Under the pieces are notes generated by a model. That model was not told the DNA's origin and searched no databases. It saw nothing but the letters and a program-made list of their open reading frames with translations. The position numbers were made by a program, and so were the translations under genes. Below are positions 1 to 8,235 of a stretch of 64,000 nucleotides of DNA, in pieces (position 1 is the first letter of the stretch; each line of letters begins with the position of its first letter). The DNA comes from Bacteroidales bacterium UBA1800. Lineage in GTDB: Bacteria > Bacteroidota > Bacteroidia > Bacteroidales > VadinHA17. The stretch covers positions 26,374-90,373 of the forward strand of contig DCFQ01000098.1 of NCBI GenBank assembly GCA_002319915.1, given 5' to 3'.

Positions 1-1
1 C

Positions 2-745
2 GAATACAAGGTTCCGCTCAGGCTCGCGATCGGAATACTTTCCGACAAGGACGGGATCATCGACCTGAAAGCGCCGGTCAAGATGAAAGGTGAAGAGATA
101 AAGATCCTTAACCTTGGCAGGATCATCTTCAGGATTATCGGGAACCTTTTCGTAAAGGCTGCAACGGCGCCGTTCAATCTCATCTCGGGGCTTTACAATA
201 CCAATCCCGGCTCACTGCAGGAGATCAGGCTTGGCCTTGATCAGGCTTCTCCGGATGCAAAGGATCTCAGATCGGTCGATATCATTGCTGACTTCCTCAA
301 TAAAAAGCCGCTCCTGAGTGCAGATTTCATTTACTGCATCAACAGGAAGAAAGCTTCCGACACCCTGGCCTACATAATCGCGTTGAGGGATTACCTGAAA
401 GAACCCGGGAATCCTCAGGGCCCCGGGAAAAACGTTGCCGATACGACCCTGATGAAATTTATCCGGATGAAAACGGGCGGGATAGTAACGCCGGCCGACA
501 CAACACTGCAGGCCCTTTGCCTCAAATTCACCGGCGCCGGAAAGCTGACTGCTGCCCTTGATTCGATTGGCAGGATCCAGGCAGCCTATCTGTCAGGTTA
601 CCTGGGAAAAGGAAAAGGTATTCCCCCGGAAAGGTTCAAAGTGATCGGAACCACCCCCGATACAATAATACCGGCAGTAAAATATCCCTCATTCAGGATC
701 TATTTCAAGGCAGCGGAATTAAATGAAACTGACAGCAAAAAATAA
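2..745 (+). CDS. C-terminal part of a DUF748/AsmA-like envelope protein (5' truncated by window)
   Basis: The reading frame is open from base 2, so the gene starts outside the window; 247 residues are visible. The opening residues read like the DUF748 signature: a segment LRLAIGILSDKDGIIDLKAPV followed by a stretch ending FVKAATAPFNLI, then an OmpA-like tail beginning near the GSLQEIRLG segment. DUF748 proteins belong to the AsmA-like group of very large periplasm-spanning or envelope-associated proteins linked to outer-membrane lipid homeostasis. The exact role here is inferred only from the family. The gene is followed by about 120 bp of AT-rich spacer before the GH2 gene. An in-frame ATG at 83 is internal to the conserved motif and is not the true start. 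Confidence 0.7.
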   Translation, partial: EYKVPLRLAIGILSDKDGIIDLKAPVKMKGEEIKILNLGRIIFRIIGNLFVKAATAPFNLISGLYNTNPGSLQEIRLGLDQASPDAKDLRSVDIIADFLNKKPLLSADFIYCINRKKASDTLAYIIALRDYLKEPGNPQGPGKNVADTTLMKFIRMKTGGIVTPADTTLQALCLKFTGAGKLTAALDSIGRIQAAYLSGYLGKGKGIPPERFKVIGTTPDTIIPAVKYPSFRIYFKAAELNETDSKK

Positions 746-867
746 GATGCCCGACGGTGAACACTCCGTGTTTATTGTTAATTTTAATTTAAGCAACCAT
801 TTTTAGTTCCCCCGGATGAACTAAGCCTTAATTATGCTTATTATCAAATAAATACTATATTCCAAAT

Positions 868-3456
868 ATGAAAACAAGAAATCTTTTCTGCATTCTTGCA
901 GCTATACTGATCACTTTCAGTCAGTGCTCGAGCCAGACCCTGCCTGCGGGAAAAATCCTCCTGCGTGATAACTGGGCCATACAATCTTCTGCCACAGTAA
1001 AAGCACCCGGCAGCGATGTCTCCTCAACCACATTCTCCACTCAAGGCTGGTACCCGGCAACGGTCCCTTCCACTGTCGTCGGAACCCTGGTGACCGATAA
1101 GGTATTTCCCGATCCTTATTACGGGACCAATATCGAGAAGCTTCCCGGATTTTTCACCAAATGGGATGGCGGCATACCCGATTCCAGCCCGTACAAGGTC
1201 TCCTGGTGGTATCGTACGGTATTTCAGCTTCCTGCCGGATACAGCGGGAAGAATGTCTTCATCAAATTCCACAGCATCAACTACAAGGCCAATATCTGGA
1301 TGAACGGGAAGCTGGTTGCCGATACGTCAAAGATCCAGGGGGCTTACCGTCTCTATAACCTCAATATCACGCCTTTTACGGTGGCAGGGAGCAATAACTG
1401 CCTCGCTCTCGAGATCTTCCCGCCGAAAGGCAATGACCTGACAATAACCTGGGTTGACTGGAATCCCACTTCTCCCGACAGGGGAATGGGAATCTGGTAC
1501 GATGTGGAGCTCAGCCCGACCGGAAGTGTATCGATTGAAAATCCAAAGGTCGTTACAAAGCTCAACCTCCCATCGACAGACAAGGCTGCAGTCACCGTTA
1601 CGGCAGAAGTAAGGAATAACAGCGGGAAGAAGGTAAAAGGTGTCCTGGAAGGGAAGATCGAAAACATCATTTTTTCCCAGTCGGTAAGCCTGGATCCCGG
1701 TGAGAATAAAACCGTTACATTCGAACCTTCAAGTTTCAGCCAGCTCGAAATATCAAATCCGAGGCTCTGGTGGCCTTACACGGTGGGGCCCCAGAATCTG
1801 TACGACCTCAACCTGTCGTTCAATGCGAAAGGGGCCATGACGGATAGCAGGAAAGTAAGGTTCGGCGTGAGGGAGATCACCTCCTGGATGAATAATTTCA
1901 ATGGGAAGCACACAAGGGTTTTCCAGGTGAACGGGAAGAACATTGTCATAAGAGGCGGAGGCTATGTACAGGACCTATTCCTGCATCCTTCGGATGACAG
2001 GATCGACAAGGACCTGCGCTACGCAAAGCAGATGGGACTGAATGCCCTGAGGATGGAAGCCCCAAGGGGTTCGGACTATCTTTTTGACAGGTGTGATGAA
2101 GAGGGCATCCTTCTAATGGTCGGATGGTGCTGCTGCAGCTCATGGGAGCAGTGGAAAAGGTGGACACCGAATGTGGAAAGCGTTGCCCAGCTAAGCTGGA
2201 CTGACCAGATCATTCACCTGAGGAACCATCCTTCACTCTTCACCTGGCTGTACGGAAGCGACAACTTCCCTCCCGAGAATATAGAAAAAATGTATATCCA
2301 GGTGCTGAAAGACAACGACGGCACAAGGCCGTATGAATCGTCCGCCACACAGGACTCCAGCGCAATCGCGGGCAATACGGGCTTCTGGATGGGGCCTTAT
2401 CCCAATGTCTATGCATACGAAACCCCTTCCTTCTGGTATAGTAAGCTCGAATACAATACTGAAGCCGGACCAGGCGGTGAACAGATCCCTCCAGTCGAGA
2501 CTCTGAAGAAAATGATGCCTGCCGGGGACCTCTGGCCGATGAGTCATTCCTGGGACCTAAGACTTCATAAGGCATTCTTCCCGCAGGCGCGCAAGGCGCT
2601 TTATTCCAGATACGGTCAACCCCAGGGACTTGAAGAGTACAGCATGAAATCACAGGTCCTGAACTATGAAGCCACCAGGGCCATGTTCGAAGCCTTTGCG
2701 GGAAACAAGTACCGCTCGAGCGGGATCATTTACTGGATGTACAACTCAGCATGGCCGAAAATGTACTGGCAGTTCTACGATTATTTCTTTGCTCCCAACG
2801 GTGCATTTTACGGGACCAAAAAGGCCTGCGAGCCGCTGCATATTCAATACTCCTACGATGATAATTCGATCAGGGTGGTCAACAGCCAGTACAAAGATTT
2901 TGAAGGACTTAAGGCTTCGCTGAAGGTATATGACCTGAATATGGTTGAGAAATACTCGAAGGAGGAAACCGTCAATATAAAATCAGATGAAAGCATTAAG
3001 GCAATAATCCCGGAATTTCCGAAGAACCTGGGTGAAGTATTCTTCCTCAGGCTGAAGCTCGCGGACAATACCGGGAAGGAGATCTCCTCAAACTTCTACT
3101 GGCTCTCGGATAAAGGGGATAATAAGGCCGACTTTAAAGTGCTCAGCAGCCTTCCGAAGATCCAGCTGAAAGCTGCGGTCGTTTCAAACCGGACTGAGAA
3201 CGGGAAAAGCATTGTGACTGTTGAGGTCGAGAACCCCACCAAAACCCTCGCTTTCTCCGTGAATCCCAAAATTCTGAAAGGCACTTCGAAAGACCTGGTC
3301 CTTCCCGTTTACTGGGACGATAATTATTTTCCGCTCCTGCCGGGCGAAAAAAGGACCCTCAAAGTGGAGTTCAGCCAGGCCGATCTTGGCGGTGAATCCC
3401 CGGTCCTCGGCATCGACGGTTGGAATATTGTTGCAGCAGAAAATGAAATCAAATAG
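868..3456 (+). CDS. Exported GH2 family exo-beta-glucosaminidase-like enzyme
   Basis: 862 residues with an N-terminal export signal that may be a lipobox (ITFSQC, Cys near residue 20). The domain order fits GH2: jelly-roll sugar-binding domain, immunoglobulin-like domain (about 225-340), then a TIM barrel. The catalytic site matches the exo-beta-D-glucosaminidase/CsxA branch: HPSLFTWLYGSDN places Asp465 where most GH2 enzymes have the Glu of the NE pair, and NTEAGPG gives the nucleophile Glu532. The WCCCSSWEQW segment is also typical of that branch. Expected action is release of terminal GlcN or a related residue from chitosan-like oligosaccharides in the periplasm or on the cell surface; substrate is inferred. 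The next gene starts 14 bp after the stop, so the two may be co-transcribed. Confidence 0.85.
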   Translation: MKTRNLFCILAAILITFSQCSSQTLPAGKILLRDNWAIQSSATVKAPGSDVSSTTFSTQGWYPATVPSTVVGTLVTDKVFPDPYYGTNIEKLPGFFTKWDGGIPDSSPYKVSWWYRTVFQLPAGYSGKNVFIKFHSINYKANIWMNGKLVADTSKIQGAYRLYNLNITPFTVAGSNNCLALEIFPPKGNDLTITWVDWNPTSPDRGMGIWYDVELSPTGSVSIENPKVVTKLNLPSTDKAAVTVTAEVRNNSGKKVKGVLEGKIENIIFSQSVSLDPGENKTVTFEPSSFSQLEISNPRLWWPYTVGPQNLYDLNLSFNAKGAMTDSRKVRFGVREITSWMNNFNGKHTRVFQVNGKNIVIRGGGYVQDLFLHPSDDRIDKDLRYAKQMGLNALRMEAPRGSDYLFDRCDEEGILLMVGWCCCSSWEQWKRWTPNVESVAQLSWTDQIIHLRNHPSLFTWLYGSDNFPPENIEKMYIQVLKDNDGTRPYESSATQDSSAIAGNTGFWMGPYPNVYAYETPSFWYSKLEYNTEAGPGGEQIPPVETLKKMMPAGDLWPMSHSWDLRLHKAFFPQARKALYSRYGQPQGLEEYSMKSQVLNYEATRAMFEAFAGNKYRSSGIIYWMYNSAWPKMYWQFYDYFFAPNGAFYGTKKACEPLHIQYSYDDNSIRVVNSQYKDFEGLKASLKVYDLNMVEKYSKEETVNIKSDESIKAIIPEFPKNLGEVFFLRLKLADNTGKEISSNFYWLSDKGDNKADFKVLSSLPKIQLKAAVVSNRTENGKSIVTVEVENPTKTLAFSVNPKILKGTSKDLVLPVYWDDNYFPLLPGEKRTLKVEFSQADLGGESPVLGIDGWNIVAAENEIK

Positions 3457-3470
3457 TTAACCTGTTCAAG

Positions 3471-5483
3471 ATGAAACTTTGTCATTTGATATCCGGTCTG
3501 ATCCTGGTCACAGCCATCGCAATCCCGCTTACAGCTCAAACAGGGCCGGCGGTCCTCAAAAAGGGAGAGCTTGTGACCTCATCACTCAAAAAAGGTGAAA
3601 AACAAGAATATTCATTATCACTGAATCCAAATCAATTTGCCCTTGTAAAAGTACTCCAGAAGGGCATTGACGTAACAATTGCTGTTTTTGATCCTGCCGG
3701 AAGCAGGATCAAGGATGTCGACAGCCCAAACGGCAAGGAAGGACCGGAATATGTGACATTCTTCACGGAGGGAAAAGGCTTTTACAGGCTGGAGGTCCGT
3801 CCCACTGACCAGGACCCTGCAGAAGGGCAATATGATATCCAGGTAATAAAGATCGAGCCAAAGGGTGCCACTCCTGAGAAACAGGTCGACCAGCTGTTTG
3901 CTGTATGGAACGACCCGGAAGCTCCGGGAGCAGCAGTTGCCGCAGTTAAGGATGGCAGGATAGTCTTCAAGAAAGGTTACGGGAGCGCCGATCTCGAGTT
4001 CAACATCCCCATTTCACCGGCAACAGTGTTTCACATGGCATCGGTCTCCAAACAATTTACCGCATTTGCCGTGCTTCTCCTTGAAAAAGAAGGGAAGCTC
4101 TCGCTTGATGATGATGTCCGGAAGTATATTCCTGAAGTGCCGGATTTCGGGAAAGTGATAACGCTCAGGGAACTGGCCCATCATACAAGCGGCCTGCGTG
4201 ACCAGTGGGATCTGCTTTGTATGGCCGGCTGGCGGATGGACGACGTCATAACCAGGGAACATATTCTCAAGCTTGTCAGCAGGCAGAAGGAGCTGAATTT
4301 TGATCCCGGTGAGAAATTCCTTTATTGCAACACCGGGTTTACCCTCCTTGCTGAGGTCGTCGCCCGGGTATCGGGCAAGTCATTCGCGGAATTCACGAAA
4401 GAGAGGATATTCCAGCCTCTGCACATGGATCATACGCTCTTTTATGACGATCACGAGAAGATAGTCAAAAACAGGGCATACTCCTATTCCCCTGCAGAAA
4501 AGGGTTTTAAAAAGTCTGTTCTCAATTATGCAAACGTCGGGGCCACGAGCCTATTCACCACGGTTGAGGATCTGAGCCTGTGGGCTGTGAACTTCGAAAA
4601 TCCCGTTGTTGGCGATGAAAAGATCATTGCTGAAATGAACACCCGCGGCATCCTCAACAACGGAGATACCATTTCTTATGGCCTCGGCCAGGATATCGGG
4701 AAATACAAGGGACTGAATTTCATAAATCACGGAGGAGCCGATGCAGGATACAGAACCTTTCTGGCCAGGTTCCCTGACCAGAAATTCTCAGTCATGGTGC
4801 TGAGCAACAGCGCTGTATTCAGTCCGGGCGATCTGGCTCTGAAGGTGGCTGATATCTATCTGGCGGGATCAATTGAAAAGCCAAAGCCTGAAGCTGAGGC
4901 CAAACCTGCGCCTTCCACGGAAAACCAGGTATTTGAGCAGGATACGACCCTGATGAGGGCTGCATGCGGGCAATATGAACTGCAGCCCGGCATGATCGTC
5001 ACGATCAGTATGGCCGGCAATTTACTTTATGTAGAGGCCCCTGGGCTCGACAAGACCGCCATGAACCAGGTCTCAGTCTCGGAATTCACCGTAAAAGCGG
5101 CCGGGGCAAAGGTCACGTTCCCGAGAGAACCTGACGGGCTGGTCCATAAGATGATTGCCAATATGGGAGGACGGGAGATGATTGCCCCGAGAGTGATGGA
5201 TTTCAAGCCGGAAGCTGTTGACCTCAGTGAATACACAGGTGAATATTTCAGCCCGGAATTGCTTACAACCTATTACCTGTCGGTTGAGCAGGGGAAGCTG
5301 ATAGTTAAGCACCAGAGGTTAAGTGATTTTGCTTTGAAGCCGTCAAAAAAGGATTCATTTGCAGGTGACTTATGGACCTTCGGCCAGGTCGACTTTGTCC
5401 GCAACAGCGATAAGAAGATCTCCGGATTCAAGGCTTCAACCGGCAGGGTGCTTAACCTGTGGTTTGCTAAAGTAAGGATGTAA
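3471..5483 (+). CDS. Exported serine hydrolase, beta-lactamase class C / penicillin-binding fold
   Basis: 670 residues with a signal peptide ending near ALTAQ-type sequence (about residue 23). Residues 25-125 resemble a bacterial pre-peptidase C-terminal (PPC-like) beta-sandwich, followed by a class C serine hydrolase domain. The three expected motifs are visible: SVSK (Ser191-Lys194), YCN (Tyr285-Asn287) and HGG (His420-Gly422). A further 200-residue C-terminal part resembles the lipocalin-like tails seen in these hydrolases. Such proteins are esterases, D-aminopeptidases or peptide hydrolases rather than resistance enzymes; the substrate cannot be read from sequence. It lies 14 bp after the GH2 gene and is followed by a heptamer repeat array at 5488-5544. 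Confidence 0.85.
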   Translation: MKLCHLISGLILVTAIAIPLTAQTGPAVLKKGELVTSSLKKGEKQEYSLSLNPNQFALVKVLQKGIDVTIAVFDPAGSRIKDVDSPNGKEGPEYVTFFTEGKGFYRLEVRPTDQDPAEGQYDIQVIKIEPKGATPEKQVDQLFAVWNDPEAPGAAVAAVKDGRIVFKKGYGSADLEFNIPISPATVFHMASVSKQFTAFAVLLLEKEGKLSLDDDVRKYIPEVPDFGKVITLRELAHHTSGLRDQWDLLCMAGWRMDDVITREHILKLVSRQKELNFDPGEKFLYCNTGFTLLAEVVARVSGKSFAEFTKERIFQPLHMDHTLFYDDHEKIVKNRAYSYSPAEKGFKKSVLNYANVGATSLFTTVEDLSLWAVNFENPVVGDEKIIAEMNTRGILNNGDTISYGLGQDIGKYKGLNFINHGGADAGYRTFLARFPDQKFSVMVLSNSAVFSPGDLALKVADIYLAGSIEKPKPEAEAKPAPSTENQVFEQDTTLMRAACGQYELQPGMIVTISMAGNLLYVEAPGLDKTAMNQVSVSEFTVKAAGAKVTFPREPDGLVHKMIANMGGREMIAPRVMDFKPEAVDLSEYTGEYFSPELLTTYYLSVEQGKLIVKHQRLSDFALKPSKKDSFAGDLWTFGQVDFVRNSDKKISGFKASTGRVLNLWFAKVRM

Positions 5484-5487
5484 AACC

Positions 5488-5544
5488 GGGTGCTGGTTAC
5501 TGGTTACTGGGTGCTGGTTCTCTCACCAACCGGCAACCAGCAAC
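5488..5544. repeat. Inverted GGTTGCT/AGCAACC heptamer array, empty copy A
   Basis: Immediately after the stop at 5483 there are degenerate heptamers of the GCTGGTT type (5488-5520) and then the reverse-complement words CCGGCAACCAGCAAC (about 5530-5544), with only a few bases between the arms. The arms can pair into an imperfect hairpin. The same words in the same inward-facing arrangement occur at 20191-20306 and around the gene at 36159-36524. Confidence 0.7.
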
Positions 5545-5580
5545 ATCAAAATTTCGAACAACAACTTAATCCTATAATCC

Positions 5581-6552
5581 ATGAAATACAGAACATTCGG
5601 CAGAACAGGATGGCAGTTGAGCGAGATTGGCTACGGCATGTGGGGCATGGCTGGATGGACAGGCTCCCATGACGATGAATCGCTTGCTTCGCTCCAGCTT
5701 TCGGTGGATCTCGGGTGTAATTTCTTCGATACTGCATGGGGCTACGGCAACGGGAAAAGCGAACACCTCCTCGGCGAGCTGGTGCGCGCTAATAAACGCA
5801 AGAAGCTTTACACCGCGACCAAGATCCCGCCAAAGAACCTCAAATGGCCCGCCAGAAATGAGTATTCGCTTGACGACTGTTACCCCCCTGACCACATCGA
5901 GGAATATGTGGAAAAGAGCCTTAAGAATGCCGGAATTGACTCCTACGACATAATACAATTCCATACCTGGGAGGACGACTGGCTGAACGATGAGCGTGGT
6001 ATCGGTAAAATGCTCGACCTCAAGTCCCAGGGATTGTTCCATGCGATTGGGCTAAGCCTTAACAGGTGGGAGCCGTCGAACGGGATAAGGGCAGTAAGAA
6101 GCGGGATGGTCGATTCTGTCCAGGTCATTTACAATATCTTCGACCAGAATCCGAAGGATGAGCTCTTCCCGGCCTGCCGTGAGCTGAACGTGGGGGTGAT
6201 TGCACGTGTCCCGTTAGATGAGGGTTCGCTGACAGGAACTCTTACAAGGGAAAGCAGGTGGCCTTTTGGAGACTGGCGCAATACGTACTTTGTGCCCGAG
6301 AATCTTAATGCGACTATTGAACGTGTCGAGGCGCTTATGCCCCTCGTACCGGAAGGGATGACCATTTCCGAAATGGCACTCCGTTTCATCCTTGGGGAGC
6401 AGAGCGTTGGGACCATCATTCCCGGAATGAGAAAACCGGGCCATGTGAAAACAAACCTGGCCGCAAGCGATGCAGGCCCCCTCAGCACCGAGCTTATGAA
6501 AGCACTTGAAAAGCACCGCTGGGACCGTCATCCGACAAAATGGTCCCAATGA
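5581..6552 (+). CDS. Aldo/keto reductase, cytoplasmic
   Basis: 323 residues with no signal peptide. The aldo/keto reductase barrel starts with the KYRTFGRTGWQLSEIGYG strand. The catalytic tetrad is intact: Asp50, Tyr55, Lys81 and His128 (in IIQFHTW). The C-terminal half has the AKR nucleotide-binding layout with the GTIIPGMRKPGHVKTN loop that normally holds NADP(H). These enzymes reduce or oxidise sugar aldehydes and ketones; the substrate is unknown. It stands alone on the plus strand between the repeat array and a minus-strand gene. A different, Tat-exported paralogue lies at 39628-40587. Confidence 0.9.
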   Translation: MKYRTFGRTGWQLSEIGYGMWGMAGWTGSHDDESLASLQLSVDLGCNFFDTAWGYGNGKSEHLLGELVRANKRKKLYTATKIPPKNLKWPARNEYSLDDCYPPDHIEEYVEKSLKNAGIDSYDIIQFHTWEDDWLNDERGIGKMLDLKSQGLFHAIGLSLNRWEPSNGIRAVRSGMVDSVQVIYNIFDQNPKDELFPACRELNVGVIARVPLDEGSLTGTLTRESRWPFGDWRNTYFVPENLNATIERVEALMPLVPEGMTISEMALRFILGEQSVGTIIPGMRKPGHVKTNLAASDAGPLSTELMKALEKHRWDRHPTKWSQ

Positions 6553-6725
6553 TTTACAGGCCCCAGCCCTGACCCATTCAATGGTCTGCGAAGAGATTCA
6601 TTGCAGGAATTGAACAGTAAGGGGTGAAGAAAAATTTTTACCGTGTAGCCTCAGAATTTCTGACTCAGCGACAGCAAGGTAATTTTCCCCTCACCCCATT
6701 TTTGTTGAAGCGGCTGGAGAATCGA

Positions 6726-7568
6726 CTACTTCGTAATTTCAAGAGTCACAGGCAGAACACCACCGTTTATGACCGCGGCGATGTAGGCTGCCTCATCCTG
6801 TGAGTATTTACCGGTGATCTCGATCTTGCCCGAAGCAATTTCCGATCTCACAGTCGGTGCAGACAATACCTTGTCATCAAGAACAATGGCAATGACCTTG
6901 TTCAGGTTGCGCCTAGTGGCTGCCGCGAATTTCCCGGCCCCTTCCTGGTTCAGCTTTATGTCTATCACATCCTTGTTGCAGCCGGCACTTTCAATCTGTC
7001 CGGAAGTAATGACGGGACCTTCACCCCCTGTTAACCTGAGAGCATAGAGGCATACTTCAGGTTTGTCACGATCCTGGTCCCAGAGGAATTTGCATTTGCC
7101 GCCAAGATCAAAGGTCTTAAGGTAGTCATTGACCTTTCCGCTGCCTTCAGCAGTTGTACACCCAATTTTCGTCCCTCCGTTGTCAGGAACACCCGGTGTC
7201 AGCATTTCGAAGATCTTCTTATCGCCTTTTAAAAGACCGGTCAGGTCATCTTTTGTATAGGTTTCGTAAAACCCGATAACCCCCTTGTGTACGAGCAGTT
7301 TATCAACAGCCTGCAGATTCCAGTCGCCCTTAAGAGTCACCCTGATCTGCTTCTCTTTCTCGAGCACCGAGACTTCGAATTCCGATTTGCTGAAGGTTTT
7401 CAGCCTTTTTGATATTATCCCGCCTGCTCCCGAAAGAGTAGCGGAGGTAACATCCTTGCCGGTTGATTTAATGAGGATAGTATGGGTTGAGACCTGCCTG
7501 CCTACGAATGAAAAAGCCATTGCAGAAAGGATAATTAATGGAATCAGAAAGAATTTTATTGTTTTCAT
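6726..7568 (-). CDS. Exported protein with SecD-type P1 head domain
   Basis: 280 residues if started at the ATG whose complement ends at 7568, which gives a clean signal peptide (MKTIKFFLIPLIILSAMAFS). A longer frame upstream starts without a plausible leader. The C-terminal 120 residues (VITSGQIESAGC..., IVLDDKVLSAPTVRSEIASGKIEITG..., AAVINGGVLPVTL) closely resemble the periplasmic P1 head region of SecD, but no membrane segments of SecD are present. It is therefore a free-standing, exported SecD-head homologue. Its function is not known. It is transcribed away from the C1 peptidase group on the same strand. Confidence 0.75.
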   Translation of the reverse strand: MKTIKFFLIPLIILSAMAFSFVGRQVSTHTILIKSTGKDVTSATLSGAGGIISKRLKTFSKSEFEVSVLEKEKQIRVTLKGDWNLQAVDKLLVHKGVIGFYETYTKDDLTGLLKGDKKIFEMLTPGVPDNGGTKIGCTTAEGSGKVNDYLKTFDLGGKCKFLWDQDRDKPEVCLYALRLTGGEGPVITSGQIESAGCNKDVIDIKLNQEGAGKFAAATRRNLNKVIAIVLDDKVLSAPTVRSEIASGKIEITGKYSQDEAAYIAAVINGGVLPVTLEITK

Positions 7569-7642
7569 TTGAATAAGTTTTAAGATAAATAATTTATTAT
7601 TCACCCCTGGATTAAGGGTGAATGTGAATGATCTGCAATTAT

Positions 7643-8002
7643 TTAGCTTAAAACCGGGATATCCCTTCCCAACTTCAGCGGGGTCTGGTTCCGGGCAACC
7701 GGGAGGATGCGGTATTCGAACAGCAGCCTCTCGCTGCATACCTGTATATAGTCAGTGGTTACCCGGTGGTCAAAATCTGAAAGCTTGTCTTTTATGGAGA
7801 AGTTGGGGAAGCCTTTAGCGCTGACCGGAACCGTAAACAATATCTGATGATCTGCAGCTTTGGAAGCGCTGGTCACTGTTGCATCAAAGTGATTGCAGCT
7901 GCTGATGATGAGTGTATGGGTGACAGGAAAACTATCCGCGTCCTCTTTCTGGGCGGCTGCATTCCCCGAGTAAACAACAATGAAAATAAAAAAGGCAAGC
8001 AT
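7643..8002 (-). CDS. Small exported hypothetical protein
   Basis: 119 residues from the ATG complement ending at 8002; that start gives a signal peptide (MLAFFIFIVVYSGNAAAQ). A GTG further upstream at 8053 would add 17 polar residues before the hydrophobic segment, which is less likely. The mature part has no recognised motif. It lies 74 bp upstream of the SecD-head gene on the same strand and could share its transcript. I do not recognise the family. Confidence 0.45.
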   Translation of the reverse strand: MLAFFIFIVVYSGNAAAQKEDADSFPVTHTLIISSCNHFDATVTSASKAADHQILFTVPVSAKGFPNFSIKDKLSDFDHRVTTDYIQVCSERLLFEYRILPVARNQTPLKLGRDIPVLS

Positions 8003-8141
8003 AAAAAGTATACCTGTCAGGCCCTGGTCACCATATGCCTTATTATCTTCCACAAAGCAAAGCTATTAAATAATTGGATTCATTTTTCAGGAAAGTGAAT
8101 AAAAATTCAGGATGAGGCCAAATGCTTGTTTCACTGAGTGA

Positions 8142-8231
8142 CACTGAGGAGACACGGAGTTACACTGAGAAGCCATTAACTCCGTGTCTTCTCAGTGTCC
8201 CGATAGCTATCGGGATCTGTGTAAGTTCTTA
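8142..8231. repeat. Compound hairpin plus 18-bp palindrome repeat, copy 1
   Basis: Left arm 8142-8161 and right arm 8178-8197 are inverted repeats of 20 bp with one mismatch (CACTGAGGAGACACGGAGTT against its complement). The right arm abuts an exact palindrome TCCCGATAGCTATCGGGA at 8198-8215, followed by TCTGTGTAAGTTCTTAA to about 8232. It lies directly after the stop codon of the C1 peptidase. The same palindrome and flank occur at 39453, 41396 and 47203. Confidence 0.85.
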
Positions 8232-8235
8232 ATGA

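Noticed and set aside
3471..5483. Beta-lactamase resistance gene
   Set aside because: The SVSK, YCN and HGG motifs and long extra domains fit exported class C-type hydrolases; nothing supports antibiotic resistance.
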